A stretch of DNA of 6,660 nt from positions 18,071-24,730 of the forward strand of contig DHJN01000126.1 in NCBI GenBank assembly GCA_002404345.1. Reading direction: 5' to 3'. Position numbers and translations under genes: made by a program. Shown piece by piece: positions 6,054-6,660 of this stretch (position 1 is its first letter; the number at the start of each line of letters is the position of its first letter). The notes below the pieces were generated by a model that had not been told where the DNA came from, searched no databases, and saw only the letters and a program-made list of their open reading frames with translations. The stretch comes from Actinobacteria bacterium UBA4719. Its GTDB lineage: Bacteria; Actinomycetota; Actinomycetes; Actinomycetales; Dermatophilaceae.

Positions 6054-6641
6054 GTACTGCCCCGTTGACCCGCCTTCCTGCTGGTCCGGGCGGTACGGCA
6101 TACCCGGAACGTGGCCGGGGTGCTGGCCCGGACCGCTGTCTTGTGCGGGCTGTCCCGGCGGGAGCGCCCGGCGCATTGTCTGTAGCTGCTGCTGGGCGAC
6201 CATCTGCTGAGCGAAGAGCGCGGCCTGAATGCCATGGAACAGCCCTTCGAGCCAGCCGACGAGCTGGGCCTGCGCGATGCGCAGCTCAGCGTCGGAGGGG
6301 GTCTCATCGCCGAATGGCAACGTGATGCGTTCGAGCTCATCGATCAGCTCCGGAGCCAGACCCTGCTCCAGCTCGCTGATCGAGCGACGGTGGATCTCGG
6401 CGAGGCGGGTGCGACCAGCATTGTCCAACGGCGCGCTGCGCACCTCCTCGAGCAGCTGTTTGATCATGGACGCGATCCGCATGACCTTGCCCGGCTGCTC
6501 GAGGAGATCGGCGGGGTCGCTGGCCTCCTCGTTGCCGCCCGGCCGGGCGGCAACCCCGATTCCGTTCTGGGAGACCACCACGACCTGCCGGCGCTGGTCG
6601 TCGTCAACTGGGCCCTGCTGCTCATCCTGGGATGGGTTCAT
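6048..6641 (-). CDS. bpa: Bacterial proteasome activator Bpa/PafE
   Basis: A 197-residue homologue of Mycobacterium tuberculosis Rv3780 (DUF2587). Bpa forms an ATP-independent dodecameric ring that caps the 20S proteasome, opens its gate and feeds in unfolded or pupylation-independent substrates in the cytoplasm. The conserved core is clear: LEQPGKVMRIASMIKQLLEEV (~47-67), APLDNAGRTRLAEIH, LAPELIDEL, then SDAELRIAQAQLVGWLEGL and FHGIQAALFAQQMVAQQQLQ (~116-153). The N-terminal 45 residues and the Pro/Gly/Gln-rich tail (~161-193) look disordered. The C-terminus is GQYL, the gate-opening motif that docks between proteasome alpha subunits, so the protein should be functional. ATG 6641 agrees with family length; no clear Shine-Dalgarno lies in the 19 bases left before the window edge. 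It converges on the broken response regulator with 16 bp between stops. Confidence 0.97.
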   Translation of the reverse strand: MNPSQDEQQGPVDDDQRRQVVVVSQNGIGVAARPGGNEEASDPADLLEQPGKVMRIASMIKQLLEEVRSAPLDNAGRTRLAEIHRRSISELEQGLAPELIDELERITLPFGDETPSDAELRIAQAQLVGWLEGLFHGIQAALFAQQMVAQQQLQTMRRALPPGQPAQDSGPGQHPGHVPGMPYRPDQQEGGSTGQYL

Positions 6642-6660
6642 CGTTGATCTAGGGCGGAAA

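Overview
The window is GC-rich with dense, strongly GC-biased coding on both strands. It carries a clear bacterial proteasome activator gene (bpa/pafE, reverse strand, right end), a family confined to actinobacteria that have a 20S proteasome. An actinomycete chromosome is therefore the best reading; I cannot name a genus. No RNA gene, CRISPR array or complete mobile element is visible.

Layout. Bases 1-125 hold a cluster of related repeats: two 32-bp tandem copies, a diverged inverted copy and four GTGACAC motifs. They resemble the end of an insertion sequence, perhaps IS21-like. A DUF998-type membrane protein reads leftward (116-718), and its stop codon lies inside the repeat. An 87-bp divergent gap separates it from a large rightward gene (806-2668) coding for a PAS / degenerate GAF-like / SpoIIE-type PP2C phosphatase / RsbW-like kinase protein. 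Such proteins usually act in partner-switching control of alternative sigma factors. Here a core metal-binding Asp of the phosphatase domain is Asn. After a 133-bp spacer with a hairpin comes a possible 14-codon ORF (2802-2846) with a strong Shine-Dalgarno. Four bases later starts an intact FMN-dependent alpha-hydroxy-acid dehydrogenase of the LldD family (2851-4059).

The segment 4267-6031 is a decayed NarL/DesK-type two-component system. The histidine kinase is frameshifted just before its H-box and loses its last ~30 residues. It is joined to a response regulator that lacks its start and N-terminal acidic residues and carries further frameshifts. The LuxR-type DNA-binding end is still readable. 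The intact bpa gene converges on this ruin, with 16 bp between the stop codons.

The two signalling genes (one altered, one broken) and the repeat cluster suggest accessory or regulatory turnover next to conserved housekeeping (bpa). The most unusual items are the 14-residue Cys-ending peptide coupled to the flavin dehydrogenase, the altered phosphatase site, and the deletion-fused two-component remnant. No complete novel system can be demonstrated from this window alone.
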